A program made the position numbers and the translations under genes. Positions 7,904 to 15,832 of a stretch of DNA of 32,818 nucleotides are shown here, piece by piece (the stretch's first letter is position 1; the number at the start of each line of letters is the position of its first letter). The stretch spans positions 1 through 32,818 of the forward strand of contig NZ_QUDO01000043.1 in the NCBI RefSeq assembly GCF_003477525.1, in the 5' to 3' direction. The stretch comes from Ruminococcus sp. AF41-9. GTDB taxonomy: Bacteria > Bacillota > Clostridia > Lachnospirales > Lachnospiraceae. The notes under the pieces are model-generated. The model saw nothing but the letters and a program-made list of their open reading frames with translations. It made no database searches and was not told where the DNA came from.

Positions 7904-8833
7904 TTATTTTACATTTTCCATTACAAATCTGTGTGCATTTTTATAGAAAATCTTTTCTGTCAGTTCTTCTGTAAAACCGTGTTTCAGAAGTTCTTCTCTC
8001 AGAAATGGCATAGACTGGACACCTTCTATGTGTGCCGGGAAGAGTCCGTCGCAGCCGTCGAAATCGCTTCCAATGGCAAGGCAGTCTTCTCCGCCCATTT
8101 CCAGCACTGCATCCATATGTTTCAGAAGGTCAGATATCTGTGGTTTCTCACCAACGAACGGTGCGAAGAAATTCATTCCTATGATTCCTTTTCTGGAGAT
8201 CAGCTCTTTCAGATGTACTTTCTGAAGGTTTCTCGGCGCATCCCACACTTCTCTGATATCAGAGTGAGAAGCCATGACCGGTCTGTCTGTCAGTTGAAAC
8301 AGATCTTCCACTCCCTGATCTGACAGATGGGAAATATCCATCACGATTCCCTGATCCGTCAGGACTTTTACCATTTCTTTTCCTCTGGCAGTCAGACCCC
8401 TGGCCTGATCTACGGCTGCTCCGCAGGCATATTCATTTTCATAATTCCAGGTCAGCATTGCGAAGCGAAATCCCATTTCCCGGATCTTTTCTACATATTT
8501 ACCCATAATGGATAAATCCTCAATAGATAAAAATGCCGCTGCTTTTCTCTGCCTGTGTGCTTTTTCCATTTCTTCTCCGGTCAGGCACAGAGCGATCTTG
8601 CGGTTTTCTTCTGCAAGATATGCCATAGCACGGTCATAAAGACGAAAAAAATCCCTGTCCGGTTCCTCTTTGTCCAGCTTCACCGCATCTTTCCAGATTG
8701 CAAAAATCTGTGTGTAATTCTCTACAAAGTTTCCCACTCTTTTCAGATCCAGATCGCAGGAATTTTCATCCAGTGTATCTCCTGGTTTTAAAATTTCAGT
8801 CAGTGTATCTACATGACAGTCAAAATAATTCAT
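7904..8833 (-). CDS. Membrane dipeptidase (peptidase family M19)
   Basis: A 309-residue zinc peptidase of the renal-dipeptidase family, which hydrolyses a range of dipeptides including ones with a C-terminal D-residue. The metal ligands are all visible: H7 and D9 in 'CHVDT', the bridging E105 in 'SIED', H169 in 'ISHLSD' and H190 in 'ASHSD'. The 'GSDFDG' motif follows. There is no signal peptide, so despite the family name it is cytoplasmic. The start at 8833 is chosen because it begins exactly at the conserved beta strand (MNYFDCHVDT); the in-frame ATG at 8869 adds a charged, unconserved leader. Upstream on the same strand lies a broken dihydropyrimidinase-like gene and permease fragment, which suggests this gene is the surviving end of a decayed nucleobase or hydantoin operon. 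Confidence 0.92.
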   Translation of the reverse strand: MNYFDCHVDTLTEILKPGDTLDENSCDLDLKRVGNFVENYTQIFAIWKDAVKLDKEEPDRDFFRLYDRAMAYLAEENRKIALCLTGEEMEKAHRQRKAAAFLSIEDLSIMGKYVEKIREMGFRFAMLTWNYENEYACGAAVDQARGLTARGKEMVKVLTDQGIVMDISHLSDQGVEDLFQLTDRPVMASHSDIREVWDAPRNLQKVHLKELISRKGIIGMNFFAPFVGEKPQISDLLKHMDAVLEMGGEDCLAIGSDFDGCDGLFPAHIEGVQSMPFLREELLKHGFTEELTEKIFYKNAHRFVMENVK

Positions 8834-8883
8834 TTTATCCGCCTGTTCCTTTCTTTTATCCTGGTACATTATTTTCCAAATAA

Positions 8884-9369
8884 CTATACCAGATATTTTC
8901 CTGAACCTTTTTCTGCATTCAGCTTACCATTCTTATATACGGTTTGTCCAGACTTGATTACTATCTGAATTTTACCTTCTAACTGTTTTCCCTCATAAAT
9001 GGTGTAATCCAGGTTGCTTTTTCTGTTTTCTACATGAATTTTGGTATTTTCTTTTTCTGTGATCAGTACAAGATCCGCATCACTTCCCGGCTGAATACAG
9101 CCTTTCTGAGGATATCTGTGGTAAAATCTTGCTGCATTTTCTGATGTGAGTTCCACAAATCTTTTCATGGACAGTCCGCGTTTCTTCACGCCTCCGGAAA
9201 AGAGATACAGCATCCTTGTCTGAATCCCGTCCCACAGCAGATCCGTATCTTTCTGTTTGCGCAGAGGCGGCGTCATGGTATATAACGCCCCCTGTTCCCC
9301 TTTCAGTTTTTCATCTGTAAACTCCAGATAATACGGGCAGGTTTCCAGCAGGAATCCTTCTGTATGCTC
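8884..9369 (-). pseudogene. C-terminal fragment of a dihydropyrimidinase/hydantoinase-like amidohydrolase
   Basis: The reading frame from about 9369 down to 8884 has no start of its own but encodes the C-terminal third of a cyclic amidohydrolase. It holds 'EGFLLETCPYYLEFTD', 'YTMTPPLRK', 'SENAARFYHRYPQKGCIQPGSDADLVL' and 'IKSGQTVYKNGKL', matching the ETCPQYL, SPPLR, 'xNPAKxFGLYPxKGxIxxGxDADxVI' and 'GxxVxxxG' signatures of dihydropyrimidinase and hydantoinase. The N-terminal zinc-binding half is missing. The fragment begins at a junction with a different gene (an ABC permease start) in another frame, so a deletion removed everything between. An internal ATG near 9276 could allow a 130-residue product, but it would lack the active site. 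Confidence 0.85.
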
Positions 9370-9509
9370 ATTTTGCTTCCGAACGCTCCAAGCAGCATAG
9401 ATCTGTAAACACTCAGCGGATTCTCTCCCACCATCGCGATCACGGCTGCTCCGAGCACCAGAGCAAGCACAATCGACAAAACAGGTTTTAAAATTTTCTT
9501 GATGTTCAT
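9370..9509 (-). pseudogene. N-terminal fragment of a nucleoside-type ABC permease
   Basis: The first 45 or so residues ('MNIKKILKPVLSIVLALVLG', then 'NPLSVYRSMLLGAFGS') match the N-terminus of BmpA-associated nucleoside ABC permeases (NupP/YufP type): one transmembrane helix followed by the 'GExPLxxYxxLLxGAFGS' segment. After GAFGSK the similarity stops and the DNA continues as dihydropyrimidinase in another frame; the permease frame itself ends at 9303. The start is well formed, with GAGGA 6 bases ahead of ATG. Its ATGA overlaps the stop of a short upstream open frame (about 9510-9566, ending KRSKVIEEEQ), perhaps the tail of the previous transporter gene. It cannot make a working permease. 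Confidence 0.75.
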
Positions 9510-9568
9510 TGTTCTTCCTCGATGACTTTGCTTCTCTTCAGATTTCCGGCAAAACTCTGTGTAAAATT

Positions 9569-9617
9569 AAAAAGAAGGGCATTTTGATATTTATTTCTAT
9601 CAAAACGCCCTTCTTTT
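9569..9617. terminator. Strong bidirectional terminator
   Basis: AAGAAGGGCATTTTGATA pairs with TATCAAAACGCCCTTCTT (about 18 pairs, one mismatch) around an 8-base loop, with A/T runs on both sides. It directly follows the stop at 9620 of the kinase-like remnant on the minus strand and directly precedes the permease fragment. Confidence 0.85.
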
Positions 9618-9619
9618 AA

Positions 9620-10010
9620 TCAAAAATTGTACAAAAAAAGTACATGCCATATTCTATGTGAATTCTGACACACCGGTGTCACTCCCTTCACGCAGCGCTC
9701 CCAGCCAATCCTGTCGCTGTTTAATGTGAAGTCGTAATTGATCGGATTTCTCCAGTCACTACCTGCATAACATTTGTAATATTCATACCTGTATTTATCT
9801 GTTTTTTTAATCAGTTCTTCTGCCCGTTTCGGTGTTACATTCAGCCTTTTGCAGATTCTGTCCACACAGGCATGACGGGGAGCTTCAATGTAAACGCTGA
9901 TCACATTATTGAAATTTCTAAGTACATGATCCGCACATTTTCCAACAATAATGCAGGACTGTGCCCGGTGATTTTTTCCATTCTGTTACTTTTTCTATCA
10001 CTGTTTAGGC
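9620..10010 (-). pseudogene. Degraded cytidylate-kinase-like gene (C-terminal part)
   Basis: The frame below 9986 encodes 'QSCIIVGKCADHVL', 'NVISVYIEAP', 'RICKRLNVTPKRAEELIKKTD', 'YRYEYYKCYAGSDW' and 'NYDFTLNSDRIG', which match the second half of the cytidylate-kinase-like family common in clostridia. Upstream, 'VIEKVTEWKKSP' of the same family continues in another frame, interrupted by stops. The P-loop half is missing altogether, and the C-terminus departs from the family after 'GWERCVK'. This is a remnant squeezed between the GH20 gene and a terminator. No start codon for the family is left; a GTG at 9904 is fortuitous. Confidence 0.75.
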
Positions 10011-10042
10011 TATTACACTATAAACACAATCTTTTGTTTTTC

Positions 10043-11956
10043 TCAGATTGTATCCGTAAAATCTGCCCCGCTGACTGCTCTCTGCCAGTGATTTTCGATT
10101 GCAGGTTCTCCTTCTGCAAAGTACGGAATCCTCTCTGTTTCCAGTTCTTCCAGTCTGGAAATCTTACCTTCCACATAGCTGTGGAGTCTGCGTCTGGTGC
10201 TGTCCAGACGGGTGATCACACCACCCATTCTCAGATCGATCAGTTCATATCCAAATGGTTTCGCATCTGCCATCCACAGGTCTTCTCTGAGCTCTTTTAA
10301 TTTCCACAGGTTCTCTGTAAGATGTGGAATGATTTCCTCACAAATCCGGCTCAGTGTGGATAAATCATGTGCATCATATGCCGCTTTTATCTCTGATCCA
10401 AGATCTGCTTTCTGCGCCAGAACCTCTGCCAGACAATGATAATACTCGAAAAATTTTGCGTGATTTTTACATATTTCCGCACTGTTTTTCAGTTCTTCTG
10501 CCAGCTTTTTATAATACTCAGAAACCCCCGCATCCTTCAGATGATAATCAAAAATTCCCAGCAGCGCATCCTGATACAGCAAATATTTGGATGGATTTTC
10601 GGACTTCATATTCACCTGATCTCCCAGAAACAGTTGGTCAAATTTATCAAGTTTCAGAAACTCTTTCAGGCTGCTTCCCACAGCATCCTGAAACTCGTCT
10701 TCCAATGCTGCTTCGTCAAATTCTTCATGGAATCCCAAGTGTGCAAACAGTGCAGCTCCCGGCAGAATTGCATCCACAGGTGTCTCTGCACCATTGTCCA
10801 GCCACGCTGTACAGAACACTTCCGGAACTTCATATTTCTTACAGGTGGTAAGTGCCACTTTCGTACAGGTAAAGCTTCTGGAATAGTTCGGCGCAATCCC
10901 GTTCCAGATCCAGCATCCGCCTGCAAATACGATTTTATCGGAAAGCTGTTTATGTACATTGAGCATTTTTTCATAAATTTTTGTGTCCGCATTATAATAG
11001 TCCCAGTATACCAGACCAAGTTCCGGAGCCGGTTTCTTCCAGTCACTGCAATCGGCGTTTTCCGGTACTTCGTAGTAACTTTTTCCGGTATTGGAAGTGA
11101 TGTACATGTCACTCCAGATCATAGGCTCCAGTCCCAGCTTGCGACAGATTTCCAGAACTCTCGCACAGTGCTCTTTGATCAGTTCAGAACTGTTTTTATA
11201 GCCATTTTCTTTCAGATAATTTCCCAGTCCAAGCTGCACTGCCTCGTCCATTCCCAGATGGATTTTTCTTGTATGGAAGCTGTCTTTTACTGCTGTCAGA
11301 AGCTTCTCAATGAACTCATAAGTCTCTTCTTTTCCTACCTGCAGAATGTCCGGCGTATCCATAATTTTTTGTGCTTCCGACCATTTCAGGGCATTATGAA
11401 GGTGCGCCAGTGTCTGAATACATGGAATCAGTTCTATCCCAAATATCTGCGCATATTCATCGATCTCTCTGATTTCTTCTCTGCTGTATCTTCCTCTGTA
11501 AACGCCAAAATACGGAAGCTCCGGCACTTCATACGTGTCTTCTGTATAAAGTAACAGCCGGTTCAGGCCCAGCTTTGCCAGAATGCGGATCATTGCTTTT
11601 ACTTTCTCCACAGTAAATACCGCATTTCGGGAACAGTCCAGCATCAGTCCGTTTCCTGCAAAATAAGCCTTCTCCTTTTTCTCGCTTTCTCCTTCTGCCT
11701 TTTCCAGATGATTGAGTACCCAGTTCAGTCCTCTGAAAAAATGAGCTGGTTCGTGGCAGTCAATTTCCACATCTGCCTTCATTCGTTTCACTTCCAGTTC
11801 CATCCCCTCATGAAACTTTACAGTTACTCTGACATCAGAAAAAACATCCCCCGCTTTCTGCTCTGTCTTATTCCATTCTTCCTGTAGGATTTCCGTTCCC
11901 TTCTTAATCCTGCTGATGTTTGCTTCTGCCCCTTGCAATATAAAATTCACACCCAT
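10043..11956 (-). CDS. Cytoplasmic GH20 beta-N-acetylhexosaminidase
   Basis: A 637-residue protein. Residues about 95-400 form the GH20 catalytic barrel: 'GLMLDCSRNAV', 'LGLNRLLLYTEDTYE', 'GIELIPCIQTLAH' and the catalytic Asp-Glu pair D237-E238 in 'HLGMDEA' (Asp orients the acetamido group, Glu is the general acid). Later 'VYWDYY' and 'GGCWIWNG' line the pocket. An N-terminal alpha/beta region precedes the barrel, and a helical C-terminal domain (about 430-637) follows. No signal peptide is present, so it should work on imported oligosaccharides. The architecture resembles the intracellular GcnA/hexosaminidase-D branch of GH20. It is divergent from the ROK kinase gene across 283 bases that hold operator-like palindromes. 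The start is preceded by AAGGAG 8 bases ahead. The exact linkage it cleaves is not deducible. Confidence 0.85.
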   Translation of the reverse strand: MGVNFILQGAEANISRIKKGTEILQEEWNKTEQKAGDVFSDVRVTVKFHEGMELEVKRMKADVEIDCHEPAHFFRGLNWVLNHLEKAEGESEKKEKAYFAGNGLMLDCSRNAVFTVEKVKAMIRILAKLGLNRLLLYTEDTYEVPELPYFGVYRGRYSREEIREIDEYAQIFGIELIPCIQTLAHLHNALKWSEAQKIMDTPDILQVGKEETYEFIEKLLTAVKDSFHTRKIHLGMDEAVQLGLGNYLKENGYKNSSELIKEHCARVLEICRKLGLEPMIWSDMYITSNTGKSYYEVPENADCSDWKKPAPELGLVYWDYYNADTKIYEKMLNVHKQLSDKIVFAGGCWIWNGIAPNYSRSFTCTKVALTTCKKYEVPEVFCTAWLDNGAETPVDAILPGAALFAHLGFHEEFDEAALEDEFQDAVGSSLKEFLKLDKFDQLFLGDQVNMKSENPSKYLLYQDALLGIFDYHLKDAGVSEYYKKLAEELKNSAEICKNHAKFFEYYHCLAEVLAQKADLGSEIKAAYDAHDLSTLSRICEEIIPHLTENLWKLKELREDLWMADAKPFGYELIDLRMGGVITRLDSTRRRLHSYVEGKISRLEELETERIPYFAEGEPAIENHWQRAVSGADFTDTI

Positions 11957-12096
11957 ACATCCTTCTCCTTGTTCATTTACTCATGGTAATCCATTTTTTT
12001 AATTATATACCCACATCACTTACATTCCAATATCCCGGATTGGTTATTCTTTGCAAAAAATGTCATATAAATTTTTCTCCTTTTTCCTCTTGTTTA

Positions 12097-12140
12097 AGAA
12101 AATTATTTTATTTATTTAATTAAATAGAAATTTCTTTTCA
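12097..12140. promoter_or_regulatory. Paired RpiR-type operator candidates (hexosaminidase / ROK kinase)
   Basis: Two imperfect copies of the palindrome TGAAAATTATTTTCA: 12097-12111 and 12126-12140, each 12 of 15 matches, centres 29 bp apart. The same pair arrangement occurs before the transporter operon and nanE. The second copy ends just upstream of the -35 box of the kinase promoter. The base composition here is very AT-rich, so part of the match could be chance. Confidence 0.45.
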
Positions 12141-12147
12141 TTTTGTA

Positions 12148-12176
12148 ATGACTTCATCTCCCCTATATGCTATACT
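12148..12176 (+). promoter_or_regulatory. Promoter of the ROK kinase gene
   Basis: ATGACT (12148-12153), a 17-base spacer and TATACT (12171-12176). Transcription would begin near 12183, about 57 bases ahead of the kinase start. Confidence 0.6.
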
Positions 12177-12239
12177 AATTTTAAAACAACTGTTCCATTT
12201 ATCACAATCCCACTATCAAAAAACCGAAAGGAGTACCCT

Positions 12240-13117
12240 ATGAAAATTTTAGTTTTTGACATCGGCGGAACCGCAATCAAATATGGAATCTGTCAGGACG
12301 GACACCTTATGGAAACCAGTGAATGTCCTACTGAAGCTTATAAAGGCGGCCCTCACATCCTCGAAACCATCTGCACTCTCGCAGAGCAGTCCCTCCCATT
12401 TGATGCCATCGGCATCAGCACCGCCGGTCAGGTCAACCCGGAAGAAGGTATATCATTTATGCCAACAGCAACATCCCGGATTACACAGGTACACAGTTTC
12501 AGAAAATCCTTCAGGAGCGTTTCCATGTTCCTGTCGCAGTAGAAAATGATGTCAACAGCGCAGCACTCGGAGAAGCCATCTTCGGTGCAGGAAAAGGAAA
12601 AGATTCTTTCCTCTGCCTCACCTATGGAACCGGTGTCGGTGGTGCGATTATTGAAAATAAACAGGTTTACCACGGTTCTTCCTTCTCAGCGGGAGAATTT
12701 GGTGCCATCATCACACACGCAGAAGAAAAGCTCGCCGGTACAGACCCGTTTGACGGATGTTATGAACGTTACGCTTCCGCTACTGCCCTGGTAAAAATGG
12801 TTTCCGCTGTAGACCCGTCTCTTACCAACGGCCGCCAGATTTTCGCCAATCTGGAACGCCCGGAAATTAAAGCAGTCGTAAATAAATGGATTGATGAGAT
12901 CGTGCTTGGTCTTGCAACCCTGATCCATATTTTTAACCCTTCCTGCGTAGTTCTCGGCGGCGGCATCATGGTCCAGCCTTACATTCTGGAACAGATTCAC
13001 GCGCGAATCCCACAGATGGTTATGTCCAGTTTTGCACATGTACAGATTTCCAGCGCAGAACTCGGAAACTCTGCGGGGCTTCTGGGAGCTTATTATCTTG
13101 CTTCACAGAAACTTTGA
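12240..13117 (+). pseudogene. ROK family sugar kinase, frameshifted (NanK-like)
   Basis: The first 70 codons encode the ROK N-terminus with the phosphate-binding 'DIGGTAIKYG' and 'IGISTAGQVNPEEG'. At about 12447-12450 the frame breaks: one missing base puts the rest ('YIIYANSNIPDYTG', 'VAVENDVNSAALGE', 'YGTGVGGAI', 'VVLGGGIM') in the next frame, open to 13117. Repairing one base gives a normal 292-residue kinase. ROK kinases phosphorylate glucose, GlcNAc or ManNAc; the neighbourhood makes N-acetylmannosamine kinase the best guess. The usual ROK zinc cysteine cluster is not seen. A strong AGGAG site and promoter are intact, so the break is recent or a sequence error. As written, translation stops at residue 100. 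Confidence 0.85.
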
Positions 13118-13224
13118 AATGGTTCGATTATAATCAAGTGTAGCTCTTGGTTTCTCCACTGCGGAAAGTTTAAATATGAGCAGAATAAATATATATCCTC
13201 TCCGTAAAACTTATAAACATAAAA

Positions 13225-13275
13225 AATATCCTGACAGGTATGAAACTCAAATGCCTCTTATCTGTCAGGATATTA
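13225..13275. terminator. Bidirectional terminator between kinase and propeller genes
   Basis: AATATCCTGACAG (about 13226-13238) is a perfect inverted repeat of CTGTCAGGATATT (13262-13274), with A/T runs on both sides. It can end both the plus-strand kinase transcript and the minus-strand transporter operon. Confidence 0.85.
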
Positions 13276-13284
13276 ACTTTTTAT

Positions 13285-14727
13285 TTACATTCCTTCATTT
13301 TCCATATCTGCACCTTCCCAGAGACGATGGCCTTTATATTCCAGCTCTCCACGAACAGCCCAGATTTTCAGATTTTTAAATTGAAATCGAATACATCCAC
13401 TTTTATCCGGAAGTTTTTTCCCTTTCCATGAAATACGAATCCAGCGACCGGATTTTTCTGTCACAGCATCTTCCATTCCCAGTCCTTCATAAGCATTTTC
13501 TGTCCAGACCGGATGTACTGAAGCCATAAGCTCCCAGTCTTTCTCTGCATCAGCTTCATCTGCCAGCACTTCTATATAATTTCCACCTAAGGTCAGAGTA
13601 GTCGTAGTCAGAATGCTCTCCATTCCCTCGTTTTTCTCTGTCCAACAGGCAAATTTATCTGCTTCCCAGTATGCTCTTCCCAACGAAGATTCCCGAAAAT
13701 TTGTATGCTGTCCATTTCCACCCATGTAGTAAATCCATACTTTCTGTCCGTCTGTCACAGGTGATGATGCATAGATACAGGAATTATCAAATTCTCCATC
13801 CGGATAATGCCCGTCACCTCTTGGAATAACCGCCTGATCCATTGCTGCAAAATCAAATTTTTTACCATCCGCAGACCAGGTAAGTTCACAATCCACACAG
13901 TCGAAATTTTTCTCGTTTCTGTCACCCTCATGGATCAGCGAAGCCAGACCCAGATATAATCCATGTGTTTTAAATACAGGCATCGAATAAATCTGGTTTT
14001 CATATCCTCGCCCCCGAAGTGTTTCCACGGGTTCACTCCAGTGGATAAAATCCTGGCTGTGACTGATGGTCGTCACACGGATTCCGTCTTTCCATATGCG
14101 GGAAACCAACATATAGCATTGCTCTTCTTCATTCCAGAATGGAAAATTATGACTGTCTGCCTGTGGATTATACTCCGGCCAGGGAATCAGTTCTCCCCAG
14201 TGGATTCCATCCTCAGAGAAACCGACCGCCATATGCGCTCCATGTCCCGGAATATCCACTTTGGTCACCATTTTAAATCTACGTCCGGCATTCTTATCCC
14301 GCTCATCAGACATAACCCCTGTTCCATGCGCATATCGGAACAGAAGATTATTTTCTTTGCTTCCACGCCAGTCTACAAGACCCAATGAAGGTTTTTCCCA
14401 GTGGATTCCATCTTTGCTCCGGGCGTATGCCAAAGAAGTTACACGATCCATTCTCGGTCTGTAATTTCTCTGTGTACGCTCCTGCAAAGTAGTGCCTTCT
14501 GTATCTTTATCCTCTGTAAATAATGTATAATAGCAGTGAAAAATCTGTTCTCTGCGGTCATAAATTACATTGGGATATCCATTATCAATCCTGATTTCCC
14601 AGGGCATATCCTGAGTGAATAACGGATTATTTTCTATATCTTTTGCCGGAACTGCTGCTTTCAGTTCCACATTTTCCATTGCCTGAGGATTCAGAAATCT
14701 CCTGTCAGCACTCAGAAATGTTTTCAT
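13285..14727 (-). CDS. Uncharacterised beta-propeller protein (GH32/GH43-like) in the nan operon
   Basis: A 480-residue protein without a signal peptide. It carries repeated blade motifs of the S-x-D-G-x-x-W kind: 'SKDGIHWEK', 'SEDGIHWGE', 'SQDFIHWSE' and 'SADGKKFDF'. These are typical of the five-bladed GH32/GH43/GH130-like fold. The N-terminal 'NGYPNVIYDRREQIFHCYYT' segment and the central 'ADSHNFPFWNEEEQCYMLVSR' look like active-site strands of such enzymes, but I cannot place the WMND / RDP / EC residues of true GH32. The last 80 residues form a beta-rich domain. It is the last gene of the minus-strand transporter-nanA operon, 66 bases after nanA with a small hairpin between, so it probably processes an imported sialoside or amino-sugar glycan. 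Activity unknown. AAAAGGATGGG precedes the ATG by about 12 bases. Confidence 0.7.
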   Translation of the reverse strand: MKTFLSADRRFLNPQAMENVELKAAVPAKDIENNPLFTQDMPWEIRIDNGYPNVIYDRREQIFHCYYTLFTEDKDTEGTTLQERTQRNYRPRMDRVTSLAYARSKDGIHWEKPSLGLVDWRGSKENNLLFRYAHGTGVMSDERDKNAGRRFKMVTKVDIPGHGAHMAVGFSEDGIHWGELIPWPEYNPQADSHNFPFWNEEEQCYMLVSRIWKDGIRVTTISHSQDFIHWSEPVETLRGRGYENQIYSMPVFKTHGLYLGLASLIHEGDRNEKNFDCVDCELTWSADGKKFDFAAMDQAVIPRGDGHYPDGEFDNSCIYASSPVTDGQKVWIYYMGGNGQHTNFRESSLGRAYWEADKFACWTEKNEGMESILTTTTLTLGGNYIEVLADEADAEKDWELMASVHPVWTENAYEGLGMEDAVTEKSGRWIRISWKGKKLPDKSGCIRFQFKNLKIWAVRGELEYKGHRLWEGADMENEGM

Positions 14728-14757
14728 AGATTAAGCCCATCCTTTTTGTGAGTTTGG

Positions 14758-14784
14758 GTAACTGTAAAATTACTAAACAGTTAC
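14758..14784 (-). other. Intercistronic hairpin between nanA and the propeller gene
   Basis: GTAACTGT (14758-14765) pairs perfectly with ACAGTTAC (14777-14784). There is no T run directly after it on the minus strand, so it is more likely an mRNA processing or stability element than a terminator. Confidence 0.4.
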
Positions 14785-14793
14785 GATTCTTCA

Positions 14794-15711
14794 TTAGCAG
14801 TATTTTTTTATCGCTTCGTCAATCATTCCGGCACATTTCTTAATCTGTTCCATATCCTGCGGGATGATTTCCGGTAATGGTTTTCTTACGCCGCCAATGT
14901 TCAGGTTTTCACGGATTCGAAGGATTTCTTTCATAACCGCATATAAATTTCCATGGCATTCACACATTGCATAAATGATCGCATCTGCTGCATACTGGAT
15001 TTCGCTGGCTTCTTTTACTTTTCCGGCATCTGTCAGCTCTTTGATTTTTAAATAAAGTTCCGGCATTACTGCATAAGTACCGCCGATTCCTCCATCAGCG
15101 CCCATGGCAAGACCTGACACTAACTGTTCATCCGGACCGTTAAATACAACAAAACCTTCTCCACCTTCCATTTTAAACATCTGGATATCCTGTACAGGCA
15201 TGGAGCTGTTTTTCACTGCTGCTACTCTTGGATTCTTTCTCATTTCGCGGAAAAGAGGCATAGTCAATGCTACTCCTGCAAGCTGAGGAATATTATAAAT
15301 TACAAAGTCTGTATTCGGTGCCGCACTGGAAATATCATTCCAGTATTCTGCGATCGCATACTCCGGCAGATGGAAATAAATCGGAGGAATTGCAGCAATT
15401 GCGTCAACGCCCAGTGATTCTGCATGTGCTGCCAGTTCTTTACTGTCAGTCGTATTGTTGCATGCCACATGTGCGATCACTGTCAGCTTTCCTTCTGCTG
15501 CTTTCATTACATGTTCCAGAACCAGTTTTCTGTCTGCAACGCTCTGATAAATACACTCACCGGAAGAACCACCTACATAAACACCTTTCACGCCTTTTGC
15601 AATCAGATGTCTGGTAAGAGCTTCTACTCTCTCCGGGCTGATTTCTCCATTGTCATCATAGCACGCATAAAAAGCCGGAATAATTCCCTGATATTTTGTA
15701 ATATCTTTCAT
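14794..15711 (-). CDS. nanA: N-acetylneuraminate lyase (NanA, DapA/NAL superfamily)
   Basis: A 305-residue class I aldolase that splits N-acetylneuraminate into N-acetylmannosamine and pyruvate. The barrel carries the pyruvate-binding 'GGSSGE' (47-52), the catalytic tyrosine Y139 in 'FVIYNIP' and the Schiff-base lysine K167 in 'AAVKNSS'. Related enzymes of this superfamily (DapA, hydroxypyruvate aldolases) share these residues. The nan assignment rests on the length, the 'GIIPAFYACYDDNGEI' start and the partners: YhcH-type anomerase just upstream, nanE and nag genes nearby. The start at 15711 has a strong AGGAGG 9 bases ahead; the in-frame ATG at 15738 lies before that site. It is the seventh gene of the operon beginning at the substrate-binding protein gene. 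Confidence 0.9.
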   Translation of the reverse strand: MKDITKYQGIIPAFYACYDDNGEISPERVEALTRHLIAKGVKGVYVGGSSGECIYQSVADRKLVLEHVMKAAEGKLTVIAHVACNNTTDSKELAAHAESLGVDAIAAIPPIYFHLPEYAIAEYWNDISSAAPNTDFVIYNIPQLAGVALTMPLFREMRKNPRVAAVKNSSMPVQDIQMFKMEGGEGFVVFNGPDEQLVSGLAMGADGGIGGTYAVMPELYLKIKELTDAGKVKEASEIQYAADAIIYAMCECHGNLYAVMKEILRIRENLNIGGVRKPLPEIIPQDMEQIKKCAGMIDEAIKKYC

Positions 15712-15786
15712 TTTCTTAGTCCTCCTGTTATCTTCCATATTCCCTTTTTGATATTCTTTTTTATTTTGATCTTACTATATTCGCAC

Positions 15787-15811
15787 GGACAGATGATTTT
15801 TTCCTCTGTCC
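15787..15811 (-). other. Intercistronic hairpin between yhcH and nanA
   Basis: GGACAGA (15787-15793) pairs with TCTGTCC (15805-15811), without a T run on the minus strand. It probably affects mRNA processing or stability inside the operon. Confidence 0.35.
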
Positions 15812-15832
15812 AATTTGAATAAACAATTTTAT

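Noticed and set aside
9303..9509. A 68-residue membrane peptide as a real small gene
   Set aside because: It is the start of a nucleoside permease up to GAFGSK; the remainder is an out-of-frame reading of a dihydropyrimidinase gene, so it is a deletion product.
10436..11554. Long open frame (372 codons) on the plus strand opposite the GH20 gene
   Set aside because: It is antisense to a well-supported hexosaminidase, has no ribosome site, and its translation is rich in Cys, Phe, His and Ile like the other mirror frames.
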